Source of the DNA: Anaerolineae bacterium
GTDB lineage: Bacteria > Chloroflexota > Anaerolineae > DUEN01
NCBI GenBank assembly: GCA_025060615.1
Contig: JANXBS010000023.1
Coordinates: 1-62,713, forward strand
Direction: 5' to 3'
Length of the DNA: 62,713 bases
In this document: positions 8,885-20,423 of the stretch, piece after piece
How the letters are laid out: each line of letters begins with the position of its first letter
Position numbering within the stretch: the stretch's first letter is position 1
Notes under the pieces: model-generated
What the model was told of the DNA's origin: nothing
The model's input: only the letters and a program-made list of their open reading frames with translations
Databases searched by the model: none
Position numbers and translations under genes: made by a program

Positions 8885-9691
8885 ATGCTGACTTTGCCTC
8901 TTTCCGGTACTGGCGCTCAACTGGCTTCGGTTGTCCTACGGCTTGGGCTGATCGGATTGCTGGCTTTTTTAGCCTGGCGCGGGGTACAATGGGCCGCCTG
9001 CCAAGCAGTACGTCGCCTAGAGGGGCCTGGTACCACGGCTGAACAACTGGACCGCCTGAAAACGCTCGTCTATGTCGGACGCAGCGTGGGCTATGCTCTG
9101 ATCCTGCTTATCGCCGGGCTGATGGCGCTGCAGTCTCTGGGTATCAACATCGCCCCGTTGTTGGCGGGAGCCGGTGTGGCTGGGCTAGCGCTCTCGCTGG
9201 GCGCGCAGACCTTGATTCGAGATTTCATTGGCGGGATTTTGATCCTCGCCGAAAATCAGTTTACCATTGGGGACACGATTCAAGTCGGAACCGTGACAGG
9301 AAGCGTGGAGCGCATCACCTTGCGGGCGACGTATCTGCGCGATGCGGAGGGGCGGCTATATGTAGTCCCCAACGGCGACATCCGGCTGGTCTCCAATCTG
9401 ACCGTGGGGTGGGCGCGAGCTGTAGTGGACCTGAGCGTGGATTACCGAGTAGATATGGACCAGGTGCTGCATACGCTGGAATCCGCAGCACAAACGGTCC
9501 AGGAAGATCCAACGATTCAGGCCAGCCTGCTCGAAGCGCCACAAGTTGTTGCCTGGGTAGGCCTCAAGGATCGAGCCGTGCAGGTTCAGCTGATGGCCAA
9601 AACCCGGCCAGGCCAGCAGTGGACGGTGGCGATGGCGCTGCGCAAGTATGCGGTAGAAGCATTGCGAGCCGCGGGCATCGAGATGGCATAG
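8885..9691 (+). CDS. mscS: Small-conductance mechanosensitive channel, MscS family
   Basis: The protein is 268 aa, close to E. coli MscS (286 aa). It has two N-terminal membrane segments and the pore-lining third helix (IAPLLAGAGVAGLALSLGAQTLIRDFIGGILILAE), followed by the beta domain (FTIGDTIQVGTVTGSVERITLRAT and VVPNGDIRLVSNLT). MscS channels open under membrane tension and release solutes on hypo-osmotic shock. It is the first gene after a good promoter and lies 29 bases before a glycosyltransferase fusion, so it may be part of an envelope-related operon. No strong ribosome site was seen before the ATG. Confidence 0.9.
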   Translation: MLTLPLSGTGAQLASVVLRLGLIGLLAFLAWRGVQWAACQAVRRLEGPGTTAEQLDRLKTLVYVGRSVGYALILLIAGLMALQSLGINIAPLLAGAGVAGLALSLGAQTLIRDFIGGILILAENQFTIGDTIQVGTVTGSVERITLRATYLRDAEGRLYVVPNGDIRLVSNLTVGWARAVVDLSVDYRVDMDQVLHTLESAAQTVQEDPTIQASLLEAPQVVAWVGLKDRAVQVQLMAKTRPGQQWTVAMALRKYAVEALRAAGIEMA

Positions 9692-9720
9692 GCGGGCGAG
9701 CTTCAGGGCGGAGTTGGGCT

Positions 9721-11817
9721 ATGGAAACTGTTCGTGTCGGCGTGGTCATCCCTGCGTTTAACGAGGCTCTTCATTTGCCGCGCGTGCTGGATGTGGTGAG
9801 TGGAGTGGATTGGCTCACGCAGATCGTAGTAGTAGACGATGGCTCAACCGACGACACGTTGGCCGTAGCGCAGCGGTACGCGCTTCAAGATCGGCGGATC
9901 TCTGTGATCCATTTGCCGCATAATCGAGGCAAGGCGGACGCCATGCTGGCTGGCGTCCAAGCGCTACGAGCCGACGTGGTGATCTTTCTAGACGCCGACC
10001 TGATCGGCCTACAGCCGCATCACCTGCGACAGCTTTATGAGGCCTTTACTGCTGGGCATTGCGACATGACGGTGGCGATCTTTCGCCGTGGGAGGCTGCA
10101 CACGGATTTCGCCCATTGGCTGACCCCATGGCTGAGCGGTCAACGCTGTCTCCGACGTTCCGCAGCCGAACAGGCGCTCCGATCTCTGCAGGGGAGCCGC
10201 TATGGCGTTGAGACTGGCCTGACCCTCTACGCCCGGAGACATGGCTGGCGTTACCGATACGTGGCCTGGGAAGGGCTCACCCATGTCGTCCAGGAACAAA
10301 AGCACGGTACCCTCCTTGGCCTGTGCGGGCATGCTCGCATGTATATTCAGATCGCGATGATGTTGCTGGCGCTCGGCGGCTCGATCGTGAGAAGCCGCCT
10401 CGTCTTCTCGCTTCACCTTTCACCGCTTTCTTACCAGCGTCTGGCCATCGTGGTCACTGTGCTGCTAGTTCTCACCTTGTGGTTAGGAGGCTATGATCGT
10501 TTACAAGCTCGCACCGAGCTGCGCTTGCGGGACCTAGCCACCCTTGAGGTCGAGCGCTATCATCGCATTCTGATCTTCGCCCCTCATCCCGATGATGAGG
10601 TGCTGGCGTCGGGGGGTGTCATCGCCACTGCCCTGGCCCTAGAGCCTGCCCCTGAGGTGCGCGTGGTCGTGGTTACGAATGGTGAAGCGTCCCTCTCAAC
10701 GGCGCTCGCCAATGGTTACAATCCTATATCACAACACAGCGTGCAGCGGCTGGCTGAGGCGCGCCGGCAAGAGAGCCTGCGCGCTTTGACTGCGCTTGGC
10801 TTATATCCTGAACAGGTTCAGTTCTGGGGGTTCCCAGATGGGGGGCTGGAACCGATCTGGCAACGGTATTGGACGGGCGAGGCTTCCTATCGCTCTCGCT
10901 GGACGGGTTTAACCTCTTCTGAACAGGCGGTCAACAGCCCTGTGGTCCCCTATACTGGTGCGGCCTTGCTGGGCCTCCTGCGGAAGGCACTGGCCGAGTT
11001 CCAGCCGGACGCGGTGGTGATGCCGCACCCGCGCGATGCGCATCCGGACCATCGTGCGCTGGCCTATTTCATCTCGGTGGCCATCTCGCTGAACCAGGCT
11101 GAGGGCCTTTTCCCCGCGCCCGATCTGTTCGCCTATGTGATATGGCTGAACATGTCGCCGCGCCCGGTAAGCATCCGTTTGGATCGCAACCCTCTGCGCC
11201 TCCCAGCACGGTTCAACGAGGACGCCGCCCAGTGGGTGCGTCTCCCCTTGACGGCCACGGTGCGCGAGCACAAGGCCATAGCGATCCAGGCATATCGCAC
11301 GCAAGCGCGCGTCTTGCCCTCTCTGCTGCGCAGCGCGGTGAGCGAGAACGAGGTCTTCACACGCCAGTTGCTGCAGCACGAGATCCCGCAAAGATCCTCT
11401 CCTCCACCCATGCCGCCTGATGAGATGTGGCAGCCTTTCCCATACGAGGAGGACTGGAAGTGGCCGGGCGCCTATCGCCTGGTAGCTCCCCTATCCCTGT
11501 GGGTGGCTGCCGATTCCAGGAACGTATGGCTAGCAGCGCAGCTTCCATCGGCCCCACGCAAAGGGCTTCAATATGTGTTCGTCGTGCGCACGGCGCACGG
11601 CTCCCAGCCCATTGAGATGCGCTTGCCAGCTCGCGAGGTGGCGCAGGCTCGTCACGGGCACTTCGTCCTAGCTAGGGTCCCTGTCGCGGAGCTAGATCGA
11701 GGCGAGTATGGACAGGTGTTGATGGTCTCGCTGGAAACGCGCTTGGCCGGCAGCCTCACTGTGACGCGAGGCACGTGGCGTTTGTTGTACCTGCCCGGAG
11801 GCTATCGACCCTCATGA
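9721..11817 (+). CDS. Fusion of a family 2 glycosyltransferase and a PIG-L/LmbE deacetylase
   Basis: The 698 aa protein joins two enzyme domains. Residues 1 to about 230 form a GT-A/GT2 domain like dolichyl-phosphate-mannose synthase: VVIPAFNEALHLPRVL, VVVDDGSTDDT, HNRGKADAM and the DxD motif FLDADL (D91, D93). One or two hydrophobic segments follow (LAIVVTVLLVLTLWLGG near 250-265). Residues from about 283 form a PIG-L domain with the zinc motif APHPDDEVLASGG (about 287-299) and the matching PHPRDAHPDH (about 435-445). A C-terminal region (from about 570) is unassigned and beta-rich. GT2 enzymes transfer sugars from nucleotide donors, often to polyprenyl phosphate; PIG-L enzymes de-N-acetylate GlcNAc conjugates. 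The start is the ATG at 9721; an upstream open frame overlaps mscS. The next gene overlaps by 4 bases. Confidence 0.85.
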   Translation: METVRVGVVIPAFNEALHLPRVLDVVSGVDWLTQIVVVDDGSTDDTLAVAQRYALQDRRISVIHLPHNRGKADAMLAGVQALRADVVIFLDADLIGLQPHHLRQLYEAFTAGHCDMTVAIFRRGRLHTDFAHWLTPWLSGQRCLRRSAAEQALRSLQGSRYGVETGLTLYARRHGWRYRYVAWEGLTHVVQEQKHGTLLGLCGHARMYIQIAMMLLALGGSIVRSRLVFSLHLSPLSYQRLAIVVTVLLVLTLWLGGYDRLQARTELRLRDLATLEVERYHRILIFAPHPDDEVLASGGVIATALALEPAPEVRVVVVTNGEASLSTALANGYNPISQHSVQRLAEARRQESLRALTALGLYPEQVQFWGFPDGGLEPIWQRYWTGEASYRSRWTGLTSSEQAVNSPVVPYTGAALLGLLRKALAEFQPDAVVMPHPRDAHPDHRALAYFISVAISLNQAEGLFPAPDLFAYVIWLNMSPRPVSIRLDRNPLRLPARFNEDAAQWVRLPLTATVREHKAIAIQAYRTQARVLPSLLRSAVSENEVFTRQLLQHEIPQRSSPPPMPPDEMWQPFPYEEDWKWPGAYRLVAPLSLWVAADSRNVWLAAQLPSAPRKGLQYVFVVRTAHGSQPIEMRLPAREVAQARHGHFVLARVPVAELDRGEYGQVLMVSLETRLAGSLTVTRGTWRLLYLPGGYRPS

Positions 11818-12899
11818 GGCGATGTGGTGCGAAGCCCTTGCTATCAGCCCGTCTCCTTCCCTGGCTGATCACCCTTTTGCTGGTGATCTTTTTAATCCGA
11901 CAGGGTCCCAGCTTGAGCGATCTGCATCGGGTGATCGTCCAGGCGCAGTGGTTTTGGCTCCTGTTGGCTGTGCTCTTTCAAGCCGGTGCTTACGGAGCCA
12001 TAACGTGGCTGAATGAGCTTCTGCTAAGCCAGTACCGGGTGTTAGTACCCTGGCTTCGTCAGTACCTCATTCAGCTCATCATGGCCTTCATCGAGGCTGC
12101 CATCCCCTCGATGGCGATCAGCGGGCTGGTACTGCGCGCCCGGCTGCTAAAGCCGTATGGCGCAACGGCGGATGTGGCCAGCGTCACCACCGTGGTAGAG
12201 ACGGTGCTGATTAGCGCCAGCGTGATCTTTCCCGCGTTTGTGGGGCTCGGATGGATGCTGCTCCACGGGATCGGCGACCGCCGGATCGAGTGGACGGTGC
12301 TGCTGTGGGGGATCGGCTTCCTGGGGGGCGGCGCGGTGCTGATATGGCAGTGGCGATCGGCCCGCCTGAAAGCCATCCAGCGGCGATGGGTGTTTGGGCT
12401 TGGCTCTTGGTGGGACCAGTACCTCCTGTCTCGCTTCCCCGATCGGCTGGGCCAGTGGCCTAGTGCCCGATGGATCGCGCGGGCGCGTTATCTGATGGCG
12501 GAAATGACCATCTTGCTGCGCACGCGTCCCATCGCCATCGTCAGCGCCCTCTGCCTGCGCACAGCCTCTGAGGCGCTGGGCTTCATTGGATGCTTTTACG
12601 CTTTCGGACAGCGCCTGCCGCCCTATACGCTGCTGTTGCTGTACACGCTGACGATCACCATCAACACCTTGGGGGCCATACCAGGCGGCGTGGGCCTGGC
12701 CGAGGTCTCGCTGGCCACCCTGTACGCGCAGTTCGACGTGGAGCTGGAGCGCGCGATGATCATCGCGCTGGCGTACCGGCTGACGGGATACTGGCTTCCA
12801 CGAGCGGTGGGCGGCCTTTCCTGGCTCTGGCTGGAGCGCCTCCATCGCGCGCCATTGGCCTCTGAGGGGCCGGCTGATGGCAATAGACAACCTGGTTGA
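11814..12899 (+). CDS. Lysylphosphatidylglycerol-synthase-like integral membrane protein (UPF0104/flippase-like)
   Basis: The protein (361 aa) is strongly hydrophobic with about seven to eight membrane helices. Its C-terminal signature, LGAIPGGVGLAEVSLATLYAQ, is characteristic of the UPF0104/LPG_synthase_TM family. Members include the membrane half of MprF and many proteins next to glycosyltransferases, where lipid transport is suspected. The start ATG overlaps the preceding stop (ATGA), suggesting translational coupling with the glycosyltransferase/PIG-L fusion. No synthetase (lysyl-transfer) domain is present, so lysylation of lipids is not supported. A lipid-flipping or glycolipid-handling role is inference from context. 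Confidence 0.82.
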   Translation: MRRCGAKPLLSARLLPWLITLLLVIFLIRQGPSLSDLHRVIVQAQWFWLLLAVLFQAGAYGAITWLNELLLSQYRVLVPWLRQYLIQLIMAFIEAAIPSMAISGLVLRARLLKPYGATADVASVTTVVETVLISASVIFPAFVGLGWMLLHGIGDRRIEWTVLLWGIGFLGGGAVLIWQWRSARLKAIQRRWVFGLGSWWDQYLLSRFPDRLGQWPSARWIARARYLMAEMTILLRTRPIAIVSALCLRTASEALGFIGCFYAFGQRLPPYTLLLLYTLTITINTLGAIPGGVGLAEVSLATLYAQFDVELERAMIIALAYRLTGYWLPRAVGGLSWLWLERLHRAPLASEGPADGNRQPG

Positions 12900-13524
12900 G
12901 GCGATCCGACAGCATTTTGATCGGCAATCCGCTCGCTATGACCGGAATCCCTTCACACGCTGGGTGGGGCGCAGCGAGCTCGCCGTCCTGCGGGCGATAA
13001 TCCCCCCGGCTCCTCAGCCGGGCATCACCCCGGCGCTGGACTTCGGGTGCGGAACTGGGCGGGTCGCGCGGCTGCTGCTGGAGCTGGGCTATTCGGTAAC
13101 CGGCTACGATCTGTCGCCGGGGATGTTGGCCCAGGCGCGGGCCGCGCTGGGATACTACTCCAGTATAACCTTCACGGCCGATCGCCGGTGGATTCAGATG
13201 CCATGGCCGCTGATCGTCTCACTGGGCGTGCTCGACTACTATCCGGACACGGCTCCATTGTGGCGAGAGTGGAATGAGCTTCTAGCCCTGGATGGAGTGC
13301 TGGTGGTCACCGCTCCCAACGCCAGCAGCCCGCTGGCGTGGCTGTACGCTGTGACGTCTCGTCTGTCTTGTCCGGCATTCCCCGTGACCGCCCGTGAGCT
13401 GTCGGAAAAAGCTCACCTAGCAGGGTTGCGGGTCACCGATTTGCGCGGCGCGTTCCCACGACATCCCGTGTGGGGACATACCCTCGTGCTACGGCTGGTG
13501 AAGAAAGAACCGGTCAGAGGCTGA
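12877..13524 (+). CDS. SAM-dependent methyltransferase (class I)
   Basis: The 215 aa protein has a class I methyltransferase core: motif I is ALDFGCGTGRVARLL (D55 to G61), followed by VTGYDLSPGMLAQARAAL and a motif IV-like region VSLGVLDYYPD. The overlap of 23 bases with the membrane-protein gene argues for a single transcript. Its substrate cannot be read from the sequence; sitting between glycolipid-type genes and an esterase, a lipid or sugar substrate is plausible. The C-terminal HPVWGHTLVLRLVKK is typical of the Methyltransf_25/UbiE-like group. Confidence 0.85.
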   Translation: MAIDNLVEAIRQHFDRQSARYDRNPFTRWVGRSELAVLRAIIPPAPQPGITPALDFGCGTGRVARLLLELGYSVTGYDLSPGMLAQARAALGYYSSITFTADRRWIQMPWPLIVSLGVLDYYPDTAPLWREWNELLALDGVLVVTAPNASSPLAWLYAVTSRLSCPAFPVTARELSEKAHLAGLRVTDLRGAFPRHPVWGHTLVLRLVKKEPVRG

Positions 13525-13553
13525 AACCAAGCGTATCGCAGGAGGAAGGAACA

Positions 13554-14510
13554 ATGGGCGATCCAAACCTTCGCCAAGCGATTCTCCATTGTCTGGGACG
13601 CTTCCCCGAGCGTGTTCCACTGGCGGCGGAGTTCGAACCCCCTATGGATTTGGGAGATCACACTCGCGCGCGGGTGAGCTATGCGGTCGAGCCGAACGAG
13701 CGAGTTACGGCCTGGCTGTTGTACCCGAAGGGGCCGAAGCTCGTGGGCGGATGGCCGGGCATCCTGGCGATCCATCAGCACGCTGGCCAGTACTACCTAG
13801 GCAAATCGGAGCCGGCCGGGCTGAGCGCCAACCGCATGTACCATTACGGGCTGGAGCTTTGTCGGCGCGGCTACGTGGTGCTCTGCCCTGATCACCTCTG
13901 TTTCGAGGACCGCCGGCCACCTGAGTACGTGCGCGTGGAAAGCGGCTCCCTTCAGGATCACGGGTACGAGTGGTTCGAGTTCACTCAGCGCATCCTACAT
14001 GGCTCGTGTCTCCAAACCAAGTATCTGCACGATCTCGTGTGCGCGCTCGAGCTGCTGGCTGGGTTGCCAGACGTCAACCCGCAACGCCTAGGCGCAATTG
14101 GCCACTCATTGGGTGGACAGGAGGCGCTCTGGTTGGCCTGGTACGATGATCGGGTGAAGGCTGCTGTCTCCTCGTGTGGGTTCAGCCTAATCCGCACGAT
14201 CCTGCGGGATAGGATCAACCACAACCTGGCCATGTATGTGCCAGGTCTATTAGAGGTCTGCGACATGGACGCGCTGGTGGCTGACATCGCCCCGCGCGCC
14301 TTCCTGCTCACCGCTGGCGAGGAGGATCGCATCTTCCCGATAGATGGAGTACGAGCGATCGTTGAGAAAGCCAAAGCGGCGTACGTGCAAGCTGGTGTGC
14401 CCGACCGCTTTCAGGCCATCCTCTTCCCCGCTGGTCACAGTTTTCCCGACGAGGTGAAAGCGGAAGCGTATGCCTTCCTAGATCGGTGGCTCAGGGATAG
14501 TAATCCATGA
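13554..14510 (+). CDS. Alpha/beta hydrolase, dienelactone-hydrolase/acetyl-xylan-esterase-like
   Basis: The 318 aa protein has a serine-hydrolase triad that can be placed by eye: nucleophile S185 in GHSLGGQE, acid D258 in GEEDRIF and H295 in PAGHSFP. The N-terminal half has the family landmark WPGILAIHQHAGQYYLGKSEPAG. This subgroup resembles the dienelactone-hydrolase-like family that includes carbohydrate esterases. No signal peptide is present, so it acts in the cytoplasm. The start ATG at 13554 follows AGGAGGAAGG. It overlaps the next gene by 4 bases (ATGA). The physiological ester is unknown. Confidence 0.8.
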   Translation: MGDPNLRQAILHCLGRFPERVPLAAEFEPPMDLGDHTRARVSYAVEPNERVTAWLLYPKGPKLVGGWPGILAIHQHAGQYYLGKSEPAGLSANRMYHYGLELCRRGYVVLCPDHLCFEDRRPPEYVRVESGSLQDHGYEWFEFTQRILHGSCLQTKYLHDLVCALELLAGLPDVNPQRLGAIGHSLGGQEALWLAWYDDRVKAAVSSCGFSLIRTILRDRINHNLAMYVPGLLEVCDMDALVADIAPRAFLLTAGEEDRIFPIDGVRAIVEKAKAAYVQAGVPDRFQAILFPAGHSFPDEVKAEAYAFLDRWLRDSNP

Positions 14511-15271
14511 CGAGGTGCTCTCCTATGTTGGCCGATATCGTCTTGACCGTATCGCAATCCAAGCGGCTCATCGCCAAAGGCGTGGCCATCCACCCGGCTG
14601 TCCAACGTGCCCGCCAGCGAGGGTGGTTGATTATCGCCACCGGTACCACCAATGGATATGTCGTCGAAGAAGTGCTTGGCCAGCCGTTCGATAAGTATGC
14701 CTACGTTACCGGTCATGTGGTCCCCGCCGGCTTTGACAGCAAGACCCGGCTGGCGCCTCAAAATTTACCCGATGTCATCTTGCACGATGGGGAATTAGTG
14801 GCCGATGTGACCCGCTTCGAAGCCGCCCGTCAGCTCGGCCCCGGCGACGTGTTTATTAAAGGGGCCAATGCGCTGAACTACGAGAGGAAGGTGGCCGGTG
14901 TGTGCATCGGCGATACCAACGGCGGCACAGTCGGCGGCACCTTAGGGCCGATCATCGGCCGGCGCGCTACGCTGATCATCCCTGTGGGGCTGGAGAAGCT
15001 GGTGGCCCACGACATCCTGGAGACGGCGCGTCTGCTGGGCCAAGGTGAGGAGACAGTCAATCACGTGTACCCGCTCTTTCCCATCACCGGCGAGATCATC
15101 ACTGAGATCGAGGCGCTCGCGCTGCTCTGCGGCGTGCAAGCCCGTCATGTGGGATCGGGCGGCATCTTTGGGGCTGAAGGGGCCGTCCGTCTCCTGCTCC
15201 AGGGCACACCAGAAAAGATCGAGGCAGCGTTGCAGTTGGTACGGGGGTTGCAAGCAGAACCGGCTTTCTGA
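14507..15271 (+). CDS. Conserved-looking protein of unknown function
   Basis: I do not recognise this 254 aa protein. It is soluble, with no membrane segment. It is glycine-rich, with possible nucleotide- or phosphate-binding loops: IIATGTTNGYVVEE, GDVFIKGANALN, CIGDTNGGTVGGTLGPIIGRRATLIIPVGLEKL and SGGIFGAEGAVRLLLQG. It ends with a possible small alpha/beta subdomain. The ATG at 14507 overlaps the upstream stop; a second ATG at 14525 with GAGG ten bases upstream is an alternative. It lies between an esterase and a ROK sugar kinase in an apparent operon, so a sugar-related role is possible but unproven. Confidence 0.65.
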   Translation: MTRCSPMLADIVLTVSQSKRLIAKGVAIHPAVQRARQRGWLIIATGTTNGYVVEEVLGQPFDKYAYVTGHVVPAGFDSKTRLAPQNLPDVILHDGELVADVTRFEAARQLGPGDVFIKGANALNYERKVAGVCIGDTNGGTVGGTLGPIIGRRATLIIPVGLEKLVAHDILETARLLGQGEETVNHVYPLFPITGEIITEIEALALLCGVQARHVGSGGIFGAEGAVRLLLQGTPEKIEAALQLVRGLQAEPAF

Positions 15272-15301
15272 TCACGCGTCACGCTGTTCCTACTGAATCT
15301 T

Positions 15302-16243
15302 ATGACCAATCACTGGACATTGGGCGTTGATATAGGCGGCACTAAGATCGCCGCGGCGTTGATTGATGCCGGGGGGCATCCTCATGGTCTGCACGCCATC
15401 CCCACGCTGGCGCATGAGGGCGCAGAGGCGATCCTGGAACGTGTCATCACGTTGGCTCGCGCAGTGATCGCCGAGACCTCGATCATGCCTGTGGCGGTAG
15501 GGGTGGGCACTGGAGGTCAGGTAGACCCAGCGGCGGGGGAGATCGTCTTTGCCACCGAGCTGCTGCCAGGTTGGACGGGGTTACCGCTGGCGCGGCGGCT
15601 GCGCGAAGCGTTGGGATTGCCCGTCTACGTGGCCAACGATGTCCACGCCATGGCCCTGGGCGAGGCCACGTATGGCGCAGGGCGAGGCGTCTGCTATGGG
15701 CTGTACGTGGCTGTGGGCACTGGCATCGGCGGCGGTTGGGTATTGGAGGGCCGTTTGTACCATGGCCGCAGCGGGCTGGCCGGCTCAGTGGGCCACGTGA
15801 AGGTAGAGCCCAATGGGCGCCCATGCACTTGCGGTGGGCGCGGCTGCGTCGAACAGTATGCCAGCGGCCCGGCCATCGCTGAGCATTACCGTCGGTTGCG
15901 CGGGCTGGCTGCCACTCCCAGCGGACACGAAGTAGTGATCTCTATGAATGCTGGCGATCCGCTGGCCCGTTTGGCGATCCGGGAAGCGGGACGCTGGTTG
16001 GGGCTGGCGCTGGCCTCGCTGGTCAATGCGATGGGGCCGGACGCGATCGTCGTCGGTGGTGGCGTCGCTGCGGCCGGTGAGCCCTTCTTCTCCGCTATCC
16101 GCACCAGCCTAGCCCAACATGTGCTGCCTTCTGCTCGTTCGACGCCGGTGATCCCGGCCGCGCTCGGCCCGCACGCAGGCGTCATCGGCGCAGGCGTGCT
16201 CGCCCGGCAAGGGCTGTCTTCGTCAACACTTCCTCGTCTATAA
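15302..16243 (+). CDS. ROK-family sugar kinase (glucokinase-like)
   Basis: The protein (313 aa) has the ROK architecture: a phosphate-binding VDIGGTKIAAALID near the N-terminus, second phosphate loop AVGTGIGGGWVLEG, and the zinc-binding ROK motif CTCGGRGCVEQYASG (Cys at about 175, 177 and 182). GSVGHVKVEPNGRPCTCG places the ROK catalytic His and zinc ligand region. ROK kinases phosphorylate glucose, N-acetylglucosamine, N-acetylmannosamine or allose in the cytoplasm. There is no N-terminal HTH, so it is an enzyme and not a ROK repressor. It follows the unrecognised gene by 30 bases. The exact sugar is not determinable by eye. Confidence 0.88.
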   Translation: MTNHWTLGVDIGGTKIAAALIDAGGHPHGLHAIPTLAHEGAEAILERVITLARAVIAETSIMPVAVGVGTGGQVDPAAGEIVFATELLPGWTGLPLARRLREALGLPVYVANDVHAMALGEATYGAGRGVCYGLYVAVGTGIGGGWVLEGRLYHGRSGLAGSVGHVKVEPNGRPCTCGGRGCVEQYASGPAIAEHYRRLRGLAATPSGHEVVISMNAGDPLARLAIREAGRWLGLALASLVNAMGPDAIVVGGGVAAAGEPFFSAIRTSLAQHVLPSARSTPVIPAALGPHAGVIGAGVLARQGLSSSTLPRL

Positions 16244-16293
16244 CTTACCGCCTATTGTCCATGGTCCATGTTCGTCATCTGTAGTAAGGAGAC

Positions 16294-17361
16294 ATGGCTA
16301 CTTACGATCACTACGCCACCATTGCCGAGCTGCGCTTCAGGCTGGGGATGGTGATCCCAGTCTGGTACAACCCGGCCGAATCCGATGAGGCCATCGCTGG
16401 CCTGTTGCGCCTGACCTTGGCCGATAGCGCGCGCTTTCTGCCACTCAACCATGTCGTGTTGGTGGTGGATGGCAGCCCGCGTTTGGCGCAGATCGTCCAG
16501 GCCGAGCGCGATCACCTAGCTCATCAGGAGGAGGCCGCGCCCGAGCTGATCCTTGAAGAGGAGAACCGGGGTAAGGAGCATGCGGTAACGCGAGGGATGC
16601 AATGGCTGCTTCAGCATCGCCCAGGGGCAGATTTGCTCTGCGTACGCGATGCGGACGCCGATCACTTCATCAACGATCTGCCCAATTTGGCGCGGGCGGC
16701 CGTGCACATCGCTAGAGAGGCGGGCCACCCGCGTGTGCTGATCATCGGCCGGCGTAGCAGCCTGCATCGCCCGATGGGCTGGCTGCGCGGGGAGCTAGAG
16801 CTGTTACAAGACTGGGTGCTGCTTGACGCGTTACGGTTTTACCTAGCGCGCCGGGGCGAGGCGCTGGACCTGCGCTTCTGCGCCGGCCCCGGCACGGTGC
16901 CCGACTTCAACTCAGGCTATAAGCTGTACACGCGGGCAGCTGCTGAGCGCATCTTCGCCGATCCCAGCGCGGAGATGCGCTGCCTAGGTCCTGATGAGTT
17001 CTGGCGCTGTGGGGCAGAGACGGTCTCCGTCGTGCATGGGGTGCTGAGCGGCGCTACCCTGGGCGAGGTGCAACGCATGACCTTCGATGGACAGCCCACC
17101 TCTACGTTCAGCGCAGGGGCTGAGGCCCGCCGGCGATGGTACAGCGGCGTCCTCGCGTGGATTTTCTGTCGACTCGATGTGCCCTTGGAGGCAGCTCAGC
17201 GCATCCTGGACAACTATGTGACCACCAGCTCAATGCGGACGTTGGGATCAGCAGCCGAGGAGCTGTTGGCCATCCGTGGCGAAGCCCTGGAAAGGCTTGC
17301 CATGTATTATGGACAGATGCCCCCACGGCAGCCGCCTGCCCGGCCAATCCCGTTCCTATAG
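16294..17361 (+). CDS. GT-A-fold glycosyltransferase-like protein
   Basis: The 355 aa protein starts after AAGGAG and has a GT2-like core: MVIPVWYNPAESDEAIAGLL, VVLVVDGSP, ENRGKEHAVTRGMQW (the NxGK-like motif) and a DxD-type RDADADHFIND at about 116-125. A family-2-like acceptor segment PDFNSGYKLYTRAAAERIF follows. It has no clear membrane helix. The C-terminal third is helical with the odd segment RRRWYSGVLAWIFCRLDVPLEAAQRI. The donor and acceptor are unknown. As the last gene of the run it may act with the ROK kinase and the glycosyltransferase/PIG-L fusion. It is convergent with valS. Confidence 0.75.
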   Translation: MATYDHYATIAELRFRLGMVIPVWYNPAESDEAIAGLLRLTLADSARFLPLNHVVLVVDGSPRLAQIVQAERDHLAHQEEAAPELILEEENRGKEHAVTRGMQWLLQHRPGADLLCVRDADADHFINDLPNLARAAVHIAREAGHPRVLIIGRRSSLHRPMGWLRGELELLQDWVLLDALRFYLARRGEALDLRFCAGPGTVPDFNSGYKLYTRAAAERIFADPSAEMRCLGPDEFWRCGAETVSVVHGVLSGATLGEVQRMTFDGQPTSTFSAGAEARRRWYSGVLAWIFCRLDVPLEAAQRILDNYVTTSSMRTLGSAAEELLAIRGEALERLAMYYGQMPPRQPPARPIPFL

Positions 17362-17400
17362 CAAACAGCAATGCTTTTCGTTGTTTATCTTCTGTCCGTT

Positions 17401-20121
<2,721 letters not shown>

Positions 20122-20147
20122 CTCGCCTATCCTCCCCTCTGACGAAC

Positions 20148-20181
20148 AAAAAGCTCCTCACGTCTCAAGGACGAGAGGAGC
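20148..20181 (-). terminator. Regulated intrinsic terminator of the valS leader
   Basis: On the minus strand GCTCCTC (complement of 20175-20181) pairs with GAGGAGC (complement of 20153-20159), followed by TTTTT at 20152-20148. The 5' arm abuts the T-box core, as needed for mutually exclusive antiterminator and terminator folding. It lies 27 bases before the valS start. Confidence 0.9.
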
Positions 20182-20417
20182 TCCCGCGGTACCACCTTGG
20201 TTGACAGGGGCATTGCAGGCTTCGTAAGCCGCTTTCATGCTTCCCCTGCCCGCTCTGCGCTGTAACGGGCGAACCCGTGCCCCCTTACTGTGGTTCAGGA
20301 GGCCAGCTCCCCGGCGACCTTCAACGGCGCCCATCGAGCGAGGCTCACACCCGGCGACCTCACCTCTCTGACGATGGCAGACCGTCTACTCCTCCGGTTC
20401 CCAGCCGTTAGGTATGT
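20148..20417 (-). promoter_or_regulatory. T-box riboswitch leader of valS
   Basis: The minus strand carries the T-box core AAGGTGGTACCGCGG (complement of 20184-20198), just ahead of a terminator hairpin. Further up are an AGAGAG element with a paired GGTGTGAGCC-type distal stem (Stem I) and a specifier-loop-like GAAGGTCGCC. The codon GTC in it (complement of 20316-20318) is a valine codon, which fits the downstream valS. T-box RNAs pair the specifier with the anticodon and the T-box bulge with the uncharged CCA end, favouring the antiterminator. The 5' end is set from the promoter. Confidence 0.92.
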
Positions 20418-20423
20418 GACGCG

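Noticed and set aside
12147-12890. A 247-codon minus-strand frame opposite the membrane protein gene
   Set aside because: The + strand protein has clear membrane and family motifs and is translationally coupled to its neighbours; the opposite frame is Q/H/R-rich antisense noise.
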